Source: Polyangium sp. y55x31 | GTDB lineage: Bacteria > Myxococcota_A > Polyangia > Polyangiales > Polyangiaceae | Length of the DNA stretch: 64,000 nucleotides | Reading direction: 5' to 3' | NCBI RefSeq assembly: GCF_029946505.1 | Contig: NZ_JARZHG010000004.1 | Location: 496,001 to 560,000, forward strand | Part shown: in pieces, positions 8,877 through 18,981 of the stretch | Layout: every line of letters begins with the position of its first letter | Numbering within the stretch: the first letter of the stretch is position 1 | Notes under the pieces: generated by a model | What the model was told of the DNA's origin: nothing | What the model saw: the letters and a program-made list of their open reading frames with translations, nothing else | Databases searched by the model: none | Program-made: the position numbers and the translations under genes

Positions 8877-9563
8877 GTGGACAAACGCTCGGTCGCCCTC
8901 GTGCTCGCGCTCGCTGCTTGCAGCTCCCCCTCGCCGCCGCCGCCGGAGGTCGACGCCGGCCCGATCGGGGGCTGCAAGCTCGCGTATCTCGGGGACCCTT
9001 CGGCCGAGCCGATCATGGAAGTGATCGCGCTCGGCCCCGGGGGCGAAATCCAGTCGATCAGCGACGGATCGAGCATCTCGCTCATCTTCCCGCCGCAGGG
9101 CGGCCGCGTCGTGTTCGCGGGCGTGCGGGCGACGAACGTCGACCCGTGCGCCGTCCGCGTCGCGGGCGCCCTGCGCGACCCGGCGACGAAGCAAGTTCGT
9201 CTGGACACACGCATCATCAACCTCGAGCCCACGGACGAGGGCTACGGTCGCAGCACGCCGACGGACATCTCCTCGTTCTCGAACATCGCCGCGTGCCCGA
9301 ACCAGTGGGCCGAGGAAGACCTCTTCGACAAACCCTACGAGCTCACGGTCTCGCTCACGGATCGCGACGGCAAGAAGGTCACGAAGGTCATGACCGTGAC
9401 CCCACGCTGCGACGAACCCGGCTACGAGGCCGAGTGCCTCTGCATGTGCGCCGGCGACTACGTCCTCGGCATGCAGTGTGATCCCGACGCCGGCAGCTTC
9501 GATCCGGACCTCGACGCGGGCGTGGACGCGGATCCTCCGGACGCCTTTGGAGGACCGCCGTGA
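8877..9563 (+). CDS. Hypothetical lipoprotein
   Basis: A 228-residue predicted lipoprotein (short signal, lipobox LALAACSS). The body is rich in beta-strand-like segments (GGRVVFAGVRATN, PYELTVSLTDRDGKKV) and has cysteines near the C-terminus (CLCMCAG), ending in an Asp/Ala-rich tail. The GTG start at 8877 lies 2 bases after the stop of the monooxygenase-like gene, so the genes are probably co-transcribed and translationally coupled. I do not recognise a family. It may be a partner or scaffold of the copper protein, but that rests only on position. Confidence 0.65.
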   Translation: MDKRSVALVLALAACSSPSPPPPEVDAGPIGGCKLAYLGDPSAEPIMEVIALGPGGEIQSISDGSSISLIFPPQGGRVVFAGVRATNVDPCAVRVAGALRDPATKQVRLDTRIINLEPTDEGYGRSTPTDISSFSNIAACPNQWAEEDLFDKPYELTVSLTDRDGKKVTKVMTVTPRCDEPGYEAECLCMCAGDYVLGMQCDPDAGSFDPDLDAGVDADPPDAFGGPP

Positions 9564-10606
9564 AGCGCCTTCGCCTCCCGCTCGTGCTCACGCTCGCCGC
9601 GCTCGCGCTCGGCTGCTCCGATCCGCCTCCGGACGGGCCGCCTTCCTCGGAAACGCCCGCGTGGCAAGTCGTGCTCGACGGGGGCGACCTCGACCGCGCG
9701 GTGCTCAGCGTCTGGGGCAGCGGCCCGAAGGACGTCTTCGCCGTCGGCGGACCGCTCGGCAACGGCCAGGAGTCGCTCGTGGTGCACTTCGACGGCGCCT
9801 CCTTCCGCGAGCTCCACCCCGGCGGCGACCAGACGTACTGGTGGGTCTCGGGCTCCGGGCCCGACGACGTCTGGATGGTCGGCGAGGAGGGCCGCATCAC
9901 CCACTGGGACGGCGCGACCTTCACGGAGCACGTTTCCGGCACCACGGCGACGCTCTGGGGCGTCTGGGCGGCCGGCAAGACGGACGCCTGGGCTGTCGGC
10001 GGCACGCCCGAGGGCGGCACCGGCGCCGCGAACGACGTGGTCCTCCACTGGGACGGGAGCACGTGGACGCCTGTGACCTTGCCCGGCATGCCGCTCGGCC
10101 GCGCGCACTACAAGGTCTGGGGCACGAGCTCGGACGACCTCTACGTGGTCGGCGAGTACGGCACGATCTGGCATAAGAAAGGCGCAGACTGGGCCTTCGA
10201 ATCGGACCCACCGCTCGCCAGTGGCATGCTCTTCACGGTGTCCGGCTGCGGCCCGAACGAGGTCTACGCCGTCGGCACGTTCGATGTCCTGCGCTCGAAC
10301 GGCGTGACCTGGCAGAAGCTCGACGTCGCGCTCACGAACGGCGTGAACGGCGTGGCTTGCAACGCGCCCGGCGAGGTGATCGTCGTGGGCTTCGGCGGCT
10401 CGAAGCAACGTCTCGACGCGGGCGCGTGGGTGGACGAGTTCGAAGTGCCACCTTATGCCGATCTGCACGCGGCCTGGGCCGATGGCACTGGCACGTACTG
10501 GGCCGTGGGGGGGAACTTCGTGACGAGCAGCATGCCGGGCGCGGCGCGCGAGGGCATCGTGGCGCGGTACGGCCCGGGCAGGATCGCGAATCAGATCACG
10601 CCTTGA
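9560..10606 (+). CDS. Beta-propeller-like lipoprotein
   Basis: A 348-residue lipoprotein (signal LTLAALALGCSD) made of repeated blocks of about 45-50 residues with the pattern SVWGSGPKDVFAVG...HFDG: WVSGSGPDDVWMVG, GVWAAGKTDAWAVGG, KVWGTSSDDLYVVGE, SGCGPNEVYAVGT and so on. This W-x-S/G-DV-hydrophobic-VG repeat is widespread in myxobacterial surface proteins and predicts a beta-propeller. The start is GTG, sharing a GTGA overlap with the upstream stop and preceded by GGAGG. It is the third gene of the copper-monooxygenase operon. Function unknown; binding or scaffolding at the cell surface is likely. Confidence 0.72.
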   Translation: MKRLRLPLVLTLAALALGCSDPPPDGPPSSETPAWQVVLDGGDLDRAVLSVWGSGPKDVFAVGGPLGNGQESLVVHFDGASFRELHPGGDQTYWWVSGSGPDDVWMVGEEGRITHWDGATFTEHVSGTTATLWGVWAAGKTDAWAVGGTPEGGTGAANDVVLHWDGSTWTPVTLPGMPLGRAHYKVWGTSSDDLYVVGEYGTIWHKKGADWAFESDPPLASGMLFTVSGCGPNEVYAVGTFDVLRSNGVTWQKLDVALTNGVNGVACNAPGEVIVVGFGGSKQRLDAGAWVDEFEVPPYADLHAAWADGTGTYWAVGGNFVTSSMPGAAREGIVARYGPGRIANQITP

Positions 10607-10798
10607 GCTCGACCTGGTCGGACGAGCGACCGCCGGTATGACAGCGCCGCCCGAGGCGGCGTGAACGGCAGAGCTCGACCGTTTCGAAATCTCCGGCGGT
10701 TCGTCGAACGAAGGACCTACCCTCGTGGGTGGTCGCCCCCTTGCACCGGGGGCGCCGCGATCGAGGGACCCCTCTCGTCCACACAGGAGAACGAACTC

Positions 10799-11683
10799 AT
10801 GCGTACTTCCCTTGCCCCGATCTTCGCCGCTGCCGCTCTCGCTGCCGCCACGACCTTCGGCTTTGCTTCTTCGGCCGACGCCAAGACCATCAGCGCTTGC
10901 GGCGGCATCGAGCTCGCCGCGAACGCCAAGTGCGAGATGCGCGTCGAGGGCGGATGCACCGCCGCGTGCGAGCCCGTGAGCTTCCAGGTCCAGTGCGCCG
11001 CGGACCTCTACGTCGGCTGCAACGGCCAGTGCAACGCGCAGATCGACGCCCAGTGCAGCGCGAGCTGCCAGGCGAGCTGCGAGGCCGAGTGCAACGTCGA
11101 CCCCGGCAGCTTCGAGTGCGGCGCCTCGTGCCGTGCCGACTGCGGCGCGAGCTGTGACGGCGCCTGCGCCGGCGATCCGGACGGCGCCCGCTGCCGCGCC
11201 TCCTGCGAGGCCACGTGCGGCGGCGAGTGCGACGCGCGTTGCGAGGCCACGCCGCCCAGCGCGGAGTGCAAGGCGCAGTGCTCCTCGTGCTGCACCGGCT
11301 CCTGCGACGCGCAGGCCAACATCGACTGCCAGATCGACTGCCAGGCCAAGGGCTTCATCGACTGCGAAAGCGAGCTCAAGGGCGGCTGCGAGGTCGCCTG
11401 CTCGCGGCCCGAAGGCGCGCTCTTCTGCGACGGCCAGTACGTCGACGTCGGCGAGCAGATCGACAATTGCGTCGCGCAGCTCGAGAGCCTGCTCGAGATC
11501 AAGGTCGAGGGCTACGCGCGCGGCGACGCGAATTGCAGCGGCGGCCGCTGCACCGCCTCGGGCGAGGCGGGCGTCTCCTGCGCCCAGAGCCCCGGCAACA
11601 CGTCGAGCGGCGCGGCCGGCATCCTCGGCGCCATCGCCGCGTTTGGCCTCGCGCTCGGCCGCCGCAAGAACCAGAAGAAGTAG
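10799..11683 (+). CDS. Dicysteine-repeat secreted protein with MYXO-CTERM-like anchor
   Basis: A 294-residue exported protein with a cleavable signal (ATTFGFASSADAK) and a very dense array of cysteines in CxxxC steps (CSASCQASCEAEC, CGASCDGACAG, CCTGSCDAQ) across residues 35-205. The tail is a single cysteine region, a hydrophobic stretch (GAAGILGAIAAFGLAL) and a basic end (GRRKNQKK), the layout of MYXO-CTERM sorting signals cleaved by myxosortase. The array predicts a disulfide-rich rod or a metal-binding surface protein. A good ribosome site (AGGAGA) precedes ATG 10799. A 7-bp GC hairpin at 10645-10661 lies between this gene and the upstream operon. Confidence 0.75.
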   Translation: MRTSLAPIFAAAALAAATTFGFASSADAKTISACGGIELAANAKCEMRVEGGCTAACEPVSFQVQCAADLYVGCNGQCNAQIDAQCSASCQASCEAECNVDPGSFECGASCRADCGASCDGACAGDPDGARCRASCEATCGGECDARCEATPPSAECKAQCSSCCTGSCDAQANIDCQIDCQAKGFIDCESELKGGCEVACSRPEGALFCDGQYVDVGEQIDNCVAQLESLLEIKVEGYARGDANCSGGRCTASGEAGVSCAQSPGNTSSGAAGILGAIAAFGLALGRRKNQKK

Positions 11684-11775
11684 TCGCCGGATGCGGGGGT
11701 TTGGGGCGGCGCTCGGCTTGTCCGAGCAGAGCCCCCAAGCGTCGAAAACGGGCTTGGGCTAGAGTCCCCCCGCCG

Positions 11776-13668
11776 ATGCCCGCGCGTCCGAGAAGATCCT
11801 TCCTCCTCGCGGCGGTGCTCGTCTCGGCCTGCGTCGCACAGACGCCCGCGCCGCGCGACGACGCCGCGCCGCCTCCCCCACCCCCCGAGACGTCCGCCGC
11901 GCCGAGCGCCTCCACGAGCGCACCCGCGGCCGCCGTGCCCGCGACCGCCGCCGCTGCGAGCGCGCCCGCGCCCGACCCTTATCCGGCCCCGCCGCCGCCC
12001 GATCCGCCCGTCTCCCTGCGTCCGGGCGGCAAGCGCGCCGTGCAGGGCGAGGCCGGCCTCGTCACCTCCGTCGAGAGAAACGCCACGCGCATCGGCACGA
12101 GCGTGCTGCGCCGCGGCGGCAACGCCGTCGACGCCGCGGTCGCCGTCGCCTACGCGCTCGCCGTCACGCATCCATCTGCAGGGAACATCGGCGGCGGCGG
12201 CGTGATGATGATCCGCTTGAAGAGCGGCGAGACACACTTCGTCGACTTCCGCGAGACCGCGCCCGCGGCCGGCGCGACGACCGAGAAGGTGCTCGCGATG
12301 CTCGACCACGACGGCGGCATCGGCCTGCGCTCGGCGGGCGTGCCGGGCACCGTCGCGGGTTTGTCCTTTGCGCTCGAACGGTTCGGCACGCGCCCGCTCG
12401 CCGAGCTCGTCGCGCCCGCCATCGAGCTCGCGAAGAACGGACACGCGCTCGGCCCGCGGCAAGCGCTCACGCTCGCGTGGGCCTGGGACAAGCTCAAGCA
12501 CGACCCCACGGCCCGCGCGATCTGGGGCCGGGGGAAAAAACCGCTCGGCGAGGGCGAACGCGTGCGACAGCCGGACCTCGCGCGCACGCTCGAGTCGATC
12601 GCGAAGGAGGGCCCGCGCGCCTTCTACGAAGGATTTTTCGCGCGCGCGATCGATGAGTGGATGAAGAAGGGCGGCGGGTACATCACGGCCAAGGACATGG
12701 CCGACTACCGCGCGAAGCTGCGCGCGCCGCTGCGCTTCTCGTACCGCGGTTTTTCCGTGGAGACCGCGCCTCCGCCGTCGATGGGCGGCGTCGCGTTCGC
12801 AGAGATCATGCTCTCGCTCGAGCGCGCGCGGGCGCACGAGCAGAAGCCCGGCTCGGCCGACGCGCTCCACCTCTTCGTCGAGGCCGCGCGCCGCGCCTAC
12901 GCCGATCGAAGGCTCGTCGCCGCCGATCCGGATTTCGGGCCGAAGGAACTCGACACGAAGCTCAAGGAGCTCCTCTCCGGCGCGCACCTCGCGACGCGCA
13001 AGCCCGCGATCGATCCGGCGCGCGCCACGCCTTCGACCGCGCTCGCCGCGGCGATGCCCGAGGCCGCGCAGGAGTCGCCCGAGACCACGCACTTCTCGGT
13101 CGTCGATGCCGAGGGCAACGCCGTCGCTTGCACGTACACGCTCTCGGCCGGGTTCGGCGCGAAGGTCGTCGTGCCCGGCACGGGCGTCCTGCTCGGCAAC
13201 GCGCTCGGCGGCTTCTCGAAGGACGGCCCGAACGTCGTCGCGCCGGGCAAACGCATGGCGACCTCGATGTCGCCTTCGATCGTCACGCAGAACGGACGCC
13301 TCGCGCTCGTGCTCGGCTCGCCGGGCGGCGACACGATCCCGAACACCGTGGCCCAGGTCTTCAGGAACCTCGTCGACTGGGGCATGACGATCGACGAGGC
13401 CATCACGACCGGCCGCCTGCACCACCAGTTCCAGCCGGACAAACTGCGCGTGGAGAAGCAGCGCCCTCCGCCGCGCGAGGTGCTCGCCGAGCTCACCCGG
13501 CGCGGGCACACGATCGAGCAGAGCAACCTCACGCAGGGCGACGCGAACGACATCCTCGTCGACCCGCAAACCGGCATCGCCTATGGCTTCGCCGATCCCC
13601 GCGAGGGAGGCACGGCCGAAGGGATTTCCCGTTTGGACGTGGAAAAGGCGAAGGTCGCCCGTCCCTAA
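11776..13668 (+). CDS. ggt: Gamma-glutamyltransferase
   Basis: A secreted gamma-glutamyltranspeptidase precursor of 630 residues, longer than the ~580 usual because of an Ala/Pro-rich linker (about residues 25-85) after a lipoprotein-like signal (LVSACVAQ). Core motifs: GNAVDAAVAVA and NIGGGGVMM in the large subunit, and ESPETTHFSVVD at the autoprocessing site. The nucleophile is predicted as Thr437, the first residue of TTHF. GSPGGDTIPNTV matches the small-subunit substrate loop. It hydrolyses or transfers the gamma-glutamyl group of glutathione outside the cytoplasm. The start codon has no strong ribosome site. Its stop overlaps the stop of the convergent universal stress protein gene by 4 bases. 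Confidence 0.92.
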   Translation: MPARPRRSFLLAAVLVSACVAQTPAPRDDAAPPPPPPETSAAPSASTSAPAAAVPATAAAASAPAPDPYPAPPPPDPPVSLRPGGKRAVQGEAGLVTSVERNATRIGTSVLRRGGNAVDAAVAVAYALAVTHPSAGNIGGGGVMMIRLKSGETHFVDFRETAPAAGATTEKVLAMLDHDGGIGLRSAGVPGTVAGLSFALERFGTRPLAELVAPAIELAKNGHALGPRQALTLAWAWDKLKHDPTARAIWGRGKKPLGEGERVRQPDLARTLESIAKEGPRAFYEGFFARAIDEWMKKGGGYITAKDMADYRAKLRAPLRFSYRGFSVETAPPPSMGGVAFAEIMLSLERARAHEQKPGSADALHLFVEAARRAYADRRLVAADPDFGPKELDTKLKELLSGAHLATRKPAIDPARATPSTALAAAMPEAAQESPETTHFSVVDAEGNAVACTYTLSAGFGAKVVVPGTGVLLGNALGGFSKDGPNVVAPGKRMATSMSPSIVTQNGRLALVLGSPGGDTIPNTVAQVFRNLVDWGMTIDEAITTGRLHHQFQPDKLRVEKQRPPPREVLAELTRRGHTIEQSNLTQGDANDILVDPQTGIAYGFADPREGGTAEGISRLDVEKAKVARP

Positions 13669-14375
13669 CGGAGGCGCGGATCGTATTGATCGACGCCCGG
13701 GTCGTCCTCGTCGCGTTTCGGGCGGACGATCACGACGGGGCACGGCGCATTTCGCGCGATGCGATCGGCGAGCGGACCGCCGAAAAGACGCTCGAGCCGG
13801 CTCGGCGGGTGGCTCGCCACGACGATGAGGTCGGCCCCGATTTCGTGCGCCAGGTTCACGATGGCCTTGTCCGGCCGTCCGTCGCGGTAATGCATGGCCA
13901 TGAGCCGCGCTTGTCCGCCTGCGGAGCGATGTTCGAGCACCTTCAAAGGCGGCAGCTTCGCCTCGCTCGCGTGCGAGGTCGACACCCGCGGCGTGGCCAC
14001 GTCCTTGATTCGCGGCGCCATGCCACGCGCACCGATCACCACGGCGTGAATCTCGGTCTCTTCGCCCCGGAGCTCCGCCAGATCAAAAGCGAACCGCCAG
14101 GCCCGGCCGCCGGGCTCCGAGAGGTCGAGCCCCACGAGCACAATGTATGGGTCCTTTTTGCGCTCCGCGGGTGGCGTCACCCTGCGAACGGCCGAGTCCG
14201 GTGGGGGAACCGAGACGGCGCGTAGCCTCGGCTGCGTCGTTTCTTCGGTGTCCGGGGCGGGCGAATCGGGGCCGGACTCTACCGTGGACGGAGCGATTGC
14301 GACCATTGCCAGCGAATGTTTGGATCGCGTCGCGTGGTCGCAAGTCCCTTTCGCTGCTTCTTCGAGCGGAAGCAT
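13665..14375 (-). CDS. Universal stress protein, divergent ATP loop
   Basis: A 236-residue protein. The C-terminal ~150 residues form a UspA domain (YIVLVGLDLS start, GADLIVVASH, ADRIARNAPCPVVIVRP end). The first ~75 residues are polar and Pro/Ser-rich, probably disordered. The usual nucleotide-binding signature GxxGx9G(S/T) is degraded: after VVASH the sequence reads PPSRLERLFGGPLAD, lacking the first glycines, so ATP binding is doubtful. Starts at 14375 and 14306 are both possible and neither has a clear ribosome site. It is convergent with ggt. Confidence 0.8.
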   Translation of the reverse strand: MLPLEEAAKGTCDHATRSKHSLAMVAIAPSTVESGPDSPAPDTEETTQPRLRAVSVPPPDSAVRRVTPPAERKKDPYIVLVGLDLSEPGGRAWRFAFDLAELRGEETEIHAVVIGARGMAPRIKDVATPRVSTSHASEAKLPPLKVLEHRSAGGQARLMAMHYRDGRPDKAIVNLAHEIGADLIVVASHPPSRLERLFGGPLADRIARNAPCPVVIVRPKRDEDDPGVDQYDPRLR

Positions 14376-14427
14376 TCCGAAACGACCGCGCGGCGCGCCC
14401 GGACGGGCTCGACCGCCGCGGGCGGCC

Positions 14428-15039
14428 TCAGCGCAGGAATACGAGCGCGAGCCCGACCGTGGCGGGAATGCGGCAGGTCAAACCGAACCCCAGCGTCACG
14501 TCCGGCCGCTCGCCGATCTTCGCATACGCGCCTTCGAGGTAAAGGCCAAGCCCTCCCTCGCCGTGCGCATACCCCATGGCGCCGCCGCTCGAGCTCGTCC
14601 CCGAGAACGTGGTCGACGTGAACCAGCGGGCCTCGGCCGTGACACGAACGGCCATGCCAAACCTCATCTTGTCCGTCTCCGACTCGTACCAGAGCCGCGG
14701 CTGGGCCGCGACGCCGATACGGCCGACCTGATCCACGACAGGAAAGACCGTCCCCTCGAAGAAGGCGCCGTGCCGGGAGGGCCCGGCGCCCGCCTCGAAC
14801 GTGTAGCCCAAGCCGACGTCCGCGCGCCGTTTTTCCCATGCACGCATGAGCTGGAGGGGCTTCACGCCCACGTCGATGTGCCCCATTCCGGGGCCCGTCT
14901 GCTCGGTGCTCGGCGTCCCATAACGAACGCCGCCGCCCCCGGAGATGGCGATCGGCGGCGTCGCGAAGGGGAAGGCAATACACGCGGGGAGCGCGCTCGT
15001 GAGCGCGAGAAGGCAAAACGTCGAAATGCCTCTATGCAT
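14428..15039 (-). CDS. Exported outer-membrane-like protein
   Basis: A 203-residue protein with a signal ending near ALPACIAF (possible lipoprotein). It then alternates hydrophobic and polar residues with many Gly/Tyr/Arg (ADVGLGYTFEAGAG, IGVAAQPRLWYESE, ARWFTSTTF), as in small outer-membrane beta-barrels. GGGAGGGGAGG precedes ATG 15039. It lies 17 bases after the stop of the PEGA/TPR gene and is the last gene of a three-gene leftward operon headed by a Ser/Thr kinase. The family is not recognised. Confidence 0.65.
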   Translation of the reverse strand: MHRGISTFCLLALTSALPACIAFPFATPPIAISGGGGVRYGTPSTEQTGPGMGHIDVGVKPLQLMRAWEKRRADVGLGYTFEAGAGPSRHGAFFEGTVFPVVDQVGRIGVAAQPRLWYESETDKMRFGMAVRVTAEARWFTSTTFSGTSSSGGAMGYAHGEGGLGLYLEGAYAKIGERPDVTLGFGLTCRIPATVGLALVFLR

Positions 15040-15056
15040 GGCGCCTCCCCTCCCTC

Positions 15057-16016
15057 TCAGAACACCCCCCGCACCATGACCGAGCTCGGCCCGATGAAGA
15101 CCTCGGGCACGTACGTCACCTCGAGCTTGCGCTGGATCTTCTGGTTGCCGATGACACCGAGCGCGATACCGCCGCCGAACATCACGGTGCCCACGCCGAG
15201 CGTCGCCCAGCCACCAGGCGATCCGCCTCTCGAAAGGCCAACCGTGCCCGCGCCCACGAGCCCCACGATTCCCCCGACGACGCCGAGAATGACCCCGCCG
15301 GCGAGCATGCCCGTGCTGCGGCGGACCGTGGCGACCCGGTATTTGGGTTTGTCCCCCGGGCCCTGCATTCCCTGCTGCGGCTGCATTTGCTGCTCGGGCG
15401 GCGGCGGCGGGACGTCCGTCGCGTCGAGCGTGACCTCGTCCTTGCCCTTTTCCTTCGATTCGACCGCCGCCTCTTTGAGCACGTCGCTGCCGCGCCGGAG
15501 CGTCACCACGTGTTTGCCCGGGTCGACCGGCAGCGGCACGCCGAACGTGACGGGGTCGAGCTTCACCTCGTCGCGATAAACGGAGAGCCCCTCGACGCTG
15601 CCCTTCACCTGCACCGTGAGCTGCGGCAGGCGTGGATCGAGCTCCTTTTGCCGGCGCGCGGCGAGGTCTTCCCGGGGCTTGTCGCCCTCGCGCTTGGCCT
15701 GATCCCGCGCCTCGCCCCACAGGGCCCAGGCGCGCGCGAGCTGCCCCTGTTTCTCGACACAATCGGCCCAGTTCAGCTTCGTGCCGACGGCCGGGTCGAG
15801 CTTGTAGCTCCCCTCGAATTTCGGGCAGGCCTCGGCATAGTTTTTCTTTTCCATGAGGCCCTTGGCCACCCGGAAAAGGGCCTCGGCCGCGGCCGGATCA
15901 TTCGCGAGCGCCGGCGCGGTAGAGAGCGAGAGCGCCGCGCCGACGAGGGCCGGAGCGACGAAACGGAAAGAGCGACGCCGCTCGGAATCAGCGGCGACCG
16001 GACATGAGGTCGTCAT
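15057..16016 (-). CDS. Periplasmic TPR/PEGA-type protein
   Basis: A 319-residue exported protein. It has a signal peptide (VGAALSLSTAPALA), a tetratricopeptide-like helical pair (AEALFRVAKGLMEKKNYAEA, FEGSYKLDPAVG), then a beta-rich PEGA-like module (LSVYRDEVKL, PGKHVVTLRRG), a Pro/Gln linker, and two C-terminal hydrophobic segments (GGVILGVVGGIVGLVGAG and LGVGTVMFGGGIALGVIG). Proteins of this design commonly accompany Ser/Thr kinases in myxobacteria. Its start lies within the 3' end of the kinase gene (29-base overlap), so the two are coupled. Likely an envelope component; exact role unknown. Confidence 0.75.
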   Translation of the reverse strand: MTTSCPVAADSERRRSFRFVAPALVGAALSLSTAPALANDPAAAEALFRVAKGLMEKKNYAEACPKFEGSYKLDPAVGTKLNWADCVEKQGQLARAWALWGEARDQAKREGDKPREDLAARRQKELDPRLPQLTVQVKGSVEGLSVYRDEVKLDPVTFGVPLPVDPGKHVVTLRRGSDVLKEAAVESKEKGKDEVTLDATDVPPPPPEQQMQPQQGMQGPGDKPKYRVATVRRSTGMLAGGVILGVVGGIVGLVGAGTVGLSRGGSPGGWATLGVGTVMFGGGIALGVIGNQKIQRKLEVTYVPEVFIGPSSVMVRGVF

Positions 16017-17514
16017 CGTTCGGTTTCTTTTTGGTGGTTACGGTCGGCGCCGGCTTCGTGCGGCCCGGGCCGGGGGGCAAGGGGGGCGCGGCGGGCTTCG
16101 CGGAGGCCGGGGGCGGCGCGGCCGCGGGTTCGACCGACACCGCCGCGGCGGGCTCGACCTTCGCCGGCGGCTCGGCGCCGACGGGCGCCTTCGGCGTCGG
16201 CGTGGGCAGGGGCAAGGGCGCGGCTTCCGCGGCGGCCGCTTCATTTTTCGGAGCTTCGCCGCGGTCCTTCGCGCCGAACATCACCGCGGCCCCGACAACG
16301 CCGATCAGCGCAATGGCGATCGCCGCGAAGATCGGGGCCTTGCTGCTCGACGCATTCGGCGGGCTCCCCGTTTGCGCGACCGGAACGGCCGTCGAAGCGG
16401 CGAGCACGGTCGCGCCCATGGCCGTCTGCGGCGAGATGGCGCCTCCGCCCATCGGGGTCAGGGCCATCGGGTTCTCGGGCTGCGGCGTGCTCGCGAAGGC
16501 CGGGCGCGCAACGCCGTCGTTCTGCGCGAGCGGCATCGGCGCGCCGGCGACCGTGCTCTTCGGCGCCCCTTCGGCCGCGTGTGCTTTCTGCAGGATCTCC
16601 GTCACTTCGAGCACGAGCGCCGGGCCCTCGACGATGCCGAGCGCGGCGGCGAGCTCCGTGATCGCCTCGCCGGCCGTGCGGAAGCGCTGCGAGGCGTCGC
16701 GGTTGCAGCAGCGCAAAAACCACGCGTCGAACCTCGGTCCGAACGGGCTGCCTTTCTGCGACGGCGGCGGGATCGGATCGACCACGATCTGCACGACGAG
16801 ATCGCTGATCGTCTCGGCCTGCCAGTAATCAAAGCCGAGGAGCAGCCGCGCGGCGATGAGGCCGATGGCCCAGACATCCGTAGGAGGGCCAATGAGCTGC
16901 GCCTGGGCCCGCGCCTGCTCGGGCGCCATGTAGAGCGGCGTCCCGAACACGGCGCCGGTCTTCGTCTTCGAGTGCGCGCCCATCGCGCTCGCGGCGCCGC
17001 CCGTGAGCTTCGCGATGCCGAAGTCGAGCAGTTTTACGCAAGGCGTGCCGTCCTCGCGCACCGTGAGGAAGATGTTCTCCGGCTTGAGATCGCGGTGCAC
17101 GATGCCGATCGCGTGGGCCTTGTCGAGCGCGCGCGCGGCCTGCCGCAGGTAGAGCACGACCTCCTTCGGATGCAGCTTCTGGCGCGCTTCCGCCTCGCCG
17201 GAGAGGTCTCGCCCGCGGAGGAACTCCATCACGAGGAACGGCGCCCCGTTGAGCTCGGGCGCGACGTCGGCGTCGGTGACGCGCACGATGTGGTCGCTGT
17301 CGATACGCGCCGGCGCGCGCGCCTCGGTGCGGAACCGCTCGATCGTGCTCGGATCGGAGAGCGTCTCGTTGTGCAGCACCTTGAGCGCGAGGCGCTCGTC
17401 GGTGTGGACGTGCTGCACGAGATACACGGCCCCCACGCCGCCTTCGCCGAGCTGCTTGACGATGCGGTAGCGACCGGCGATCACGAGGCCGGGCTGGATT
17501 TTCTCGGTGCTCAT
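15988..17514 (-). CDS. Eukaryotic-like Ser/Thr protein kinase
   Basis: A 508-residue membrane-anchored kinase. Gly-rich loop at residues 22-30 (QLGEGGVGAV), catalytic Lys45 (LALKVL), HRDLKPEN at 140-147, DFG at 164-166 and GTPLYMAPEQ in the activation segment are all intact, so it should be active. After the kinase domain come a Pro/Ala-rich linker, one membrane helix (about 391-412) and a Pro/Ala/Lys-rich extracytoplasmic tail with no recognisable sensor domain. It heads an operon with the PEGA/TPR protein and a barrel-like protein, which may be substrates or partners. It is divergent from purB across 132 bases. Start at ATG 17514. Confidence 0.9.
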   Translation of the reverse strand: MSTEKIQPGLVIAGRYRIVKQLGEGGVGAVYLVQHVHTDERLALKVLHNETLSDPSTIERFRTEARAPARIDSDHIVRVTDADVAPELNGAPFLVMEFLRGRDLSGEAEARQKLHPKEVVLYLRQAARALDKAHAIGIVHRDLKPENIFLTVREDGTPCVKLLDFGIAKLTGGAASAMGAHSKTKTGAVFGTPLYMAPEQARAQAQLIGPPTDVWAIGLIAARLLLGFDYWQAETISDLVVQIVVDPIPPPSQKGSPFGPRFDAWFLRCCNRDASQRFRTAGEAITELAAALGIVEGPALVLEVTEILQKAHAAEGAPKSTVAGAPMPLAQNDGVARPAFASTPQPENPMALTPMGGGAISPQTAMGATVLAASTAVPVAQTGSPPNASSSKAPIFAAIAIALIGVVGAAVMFGAKDRGEAPKNEAAAAEAAPLPLPTPTPKAPVGAEPPAKVEPAAAVSVEPAAAPPPASAKPAAPPLPPGPGRTKPAPTVTTKKKPNDDDLMSGRR

Positions 17515-17646
17515 GGAGCGAGGGCCCCCTGAAAAGTACAAGCCGAGCCTAGCACGGCCCGGCCGAGCCCGTCGCCTTTCCTCGCCGCGCCGGTCGGGCC
17601 CGGCCCGCTTGACGGCGCGCGCGACTTCTCCCAGCTTTCGCGGCGA

Positions 17647-18948
<1,302 letters not shown>

Positions 18949-18981
18949 CGGGACGATCCCGGCCGCCCTCGCCTGTGAATT

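Noticed and set aside
10645-10661. GC hairpin between the propeller gene and the dicysteine protein gene
   Set aside because: A 7-bp stem without T residues; could be an incidental palindrome in GC-rich DNA, so not listed as a terminator.
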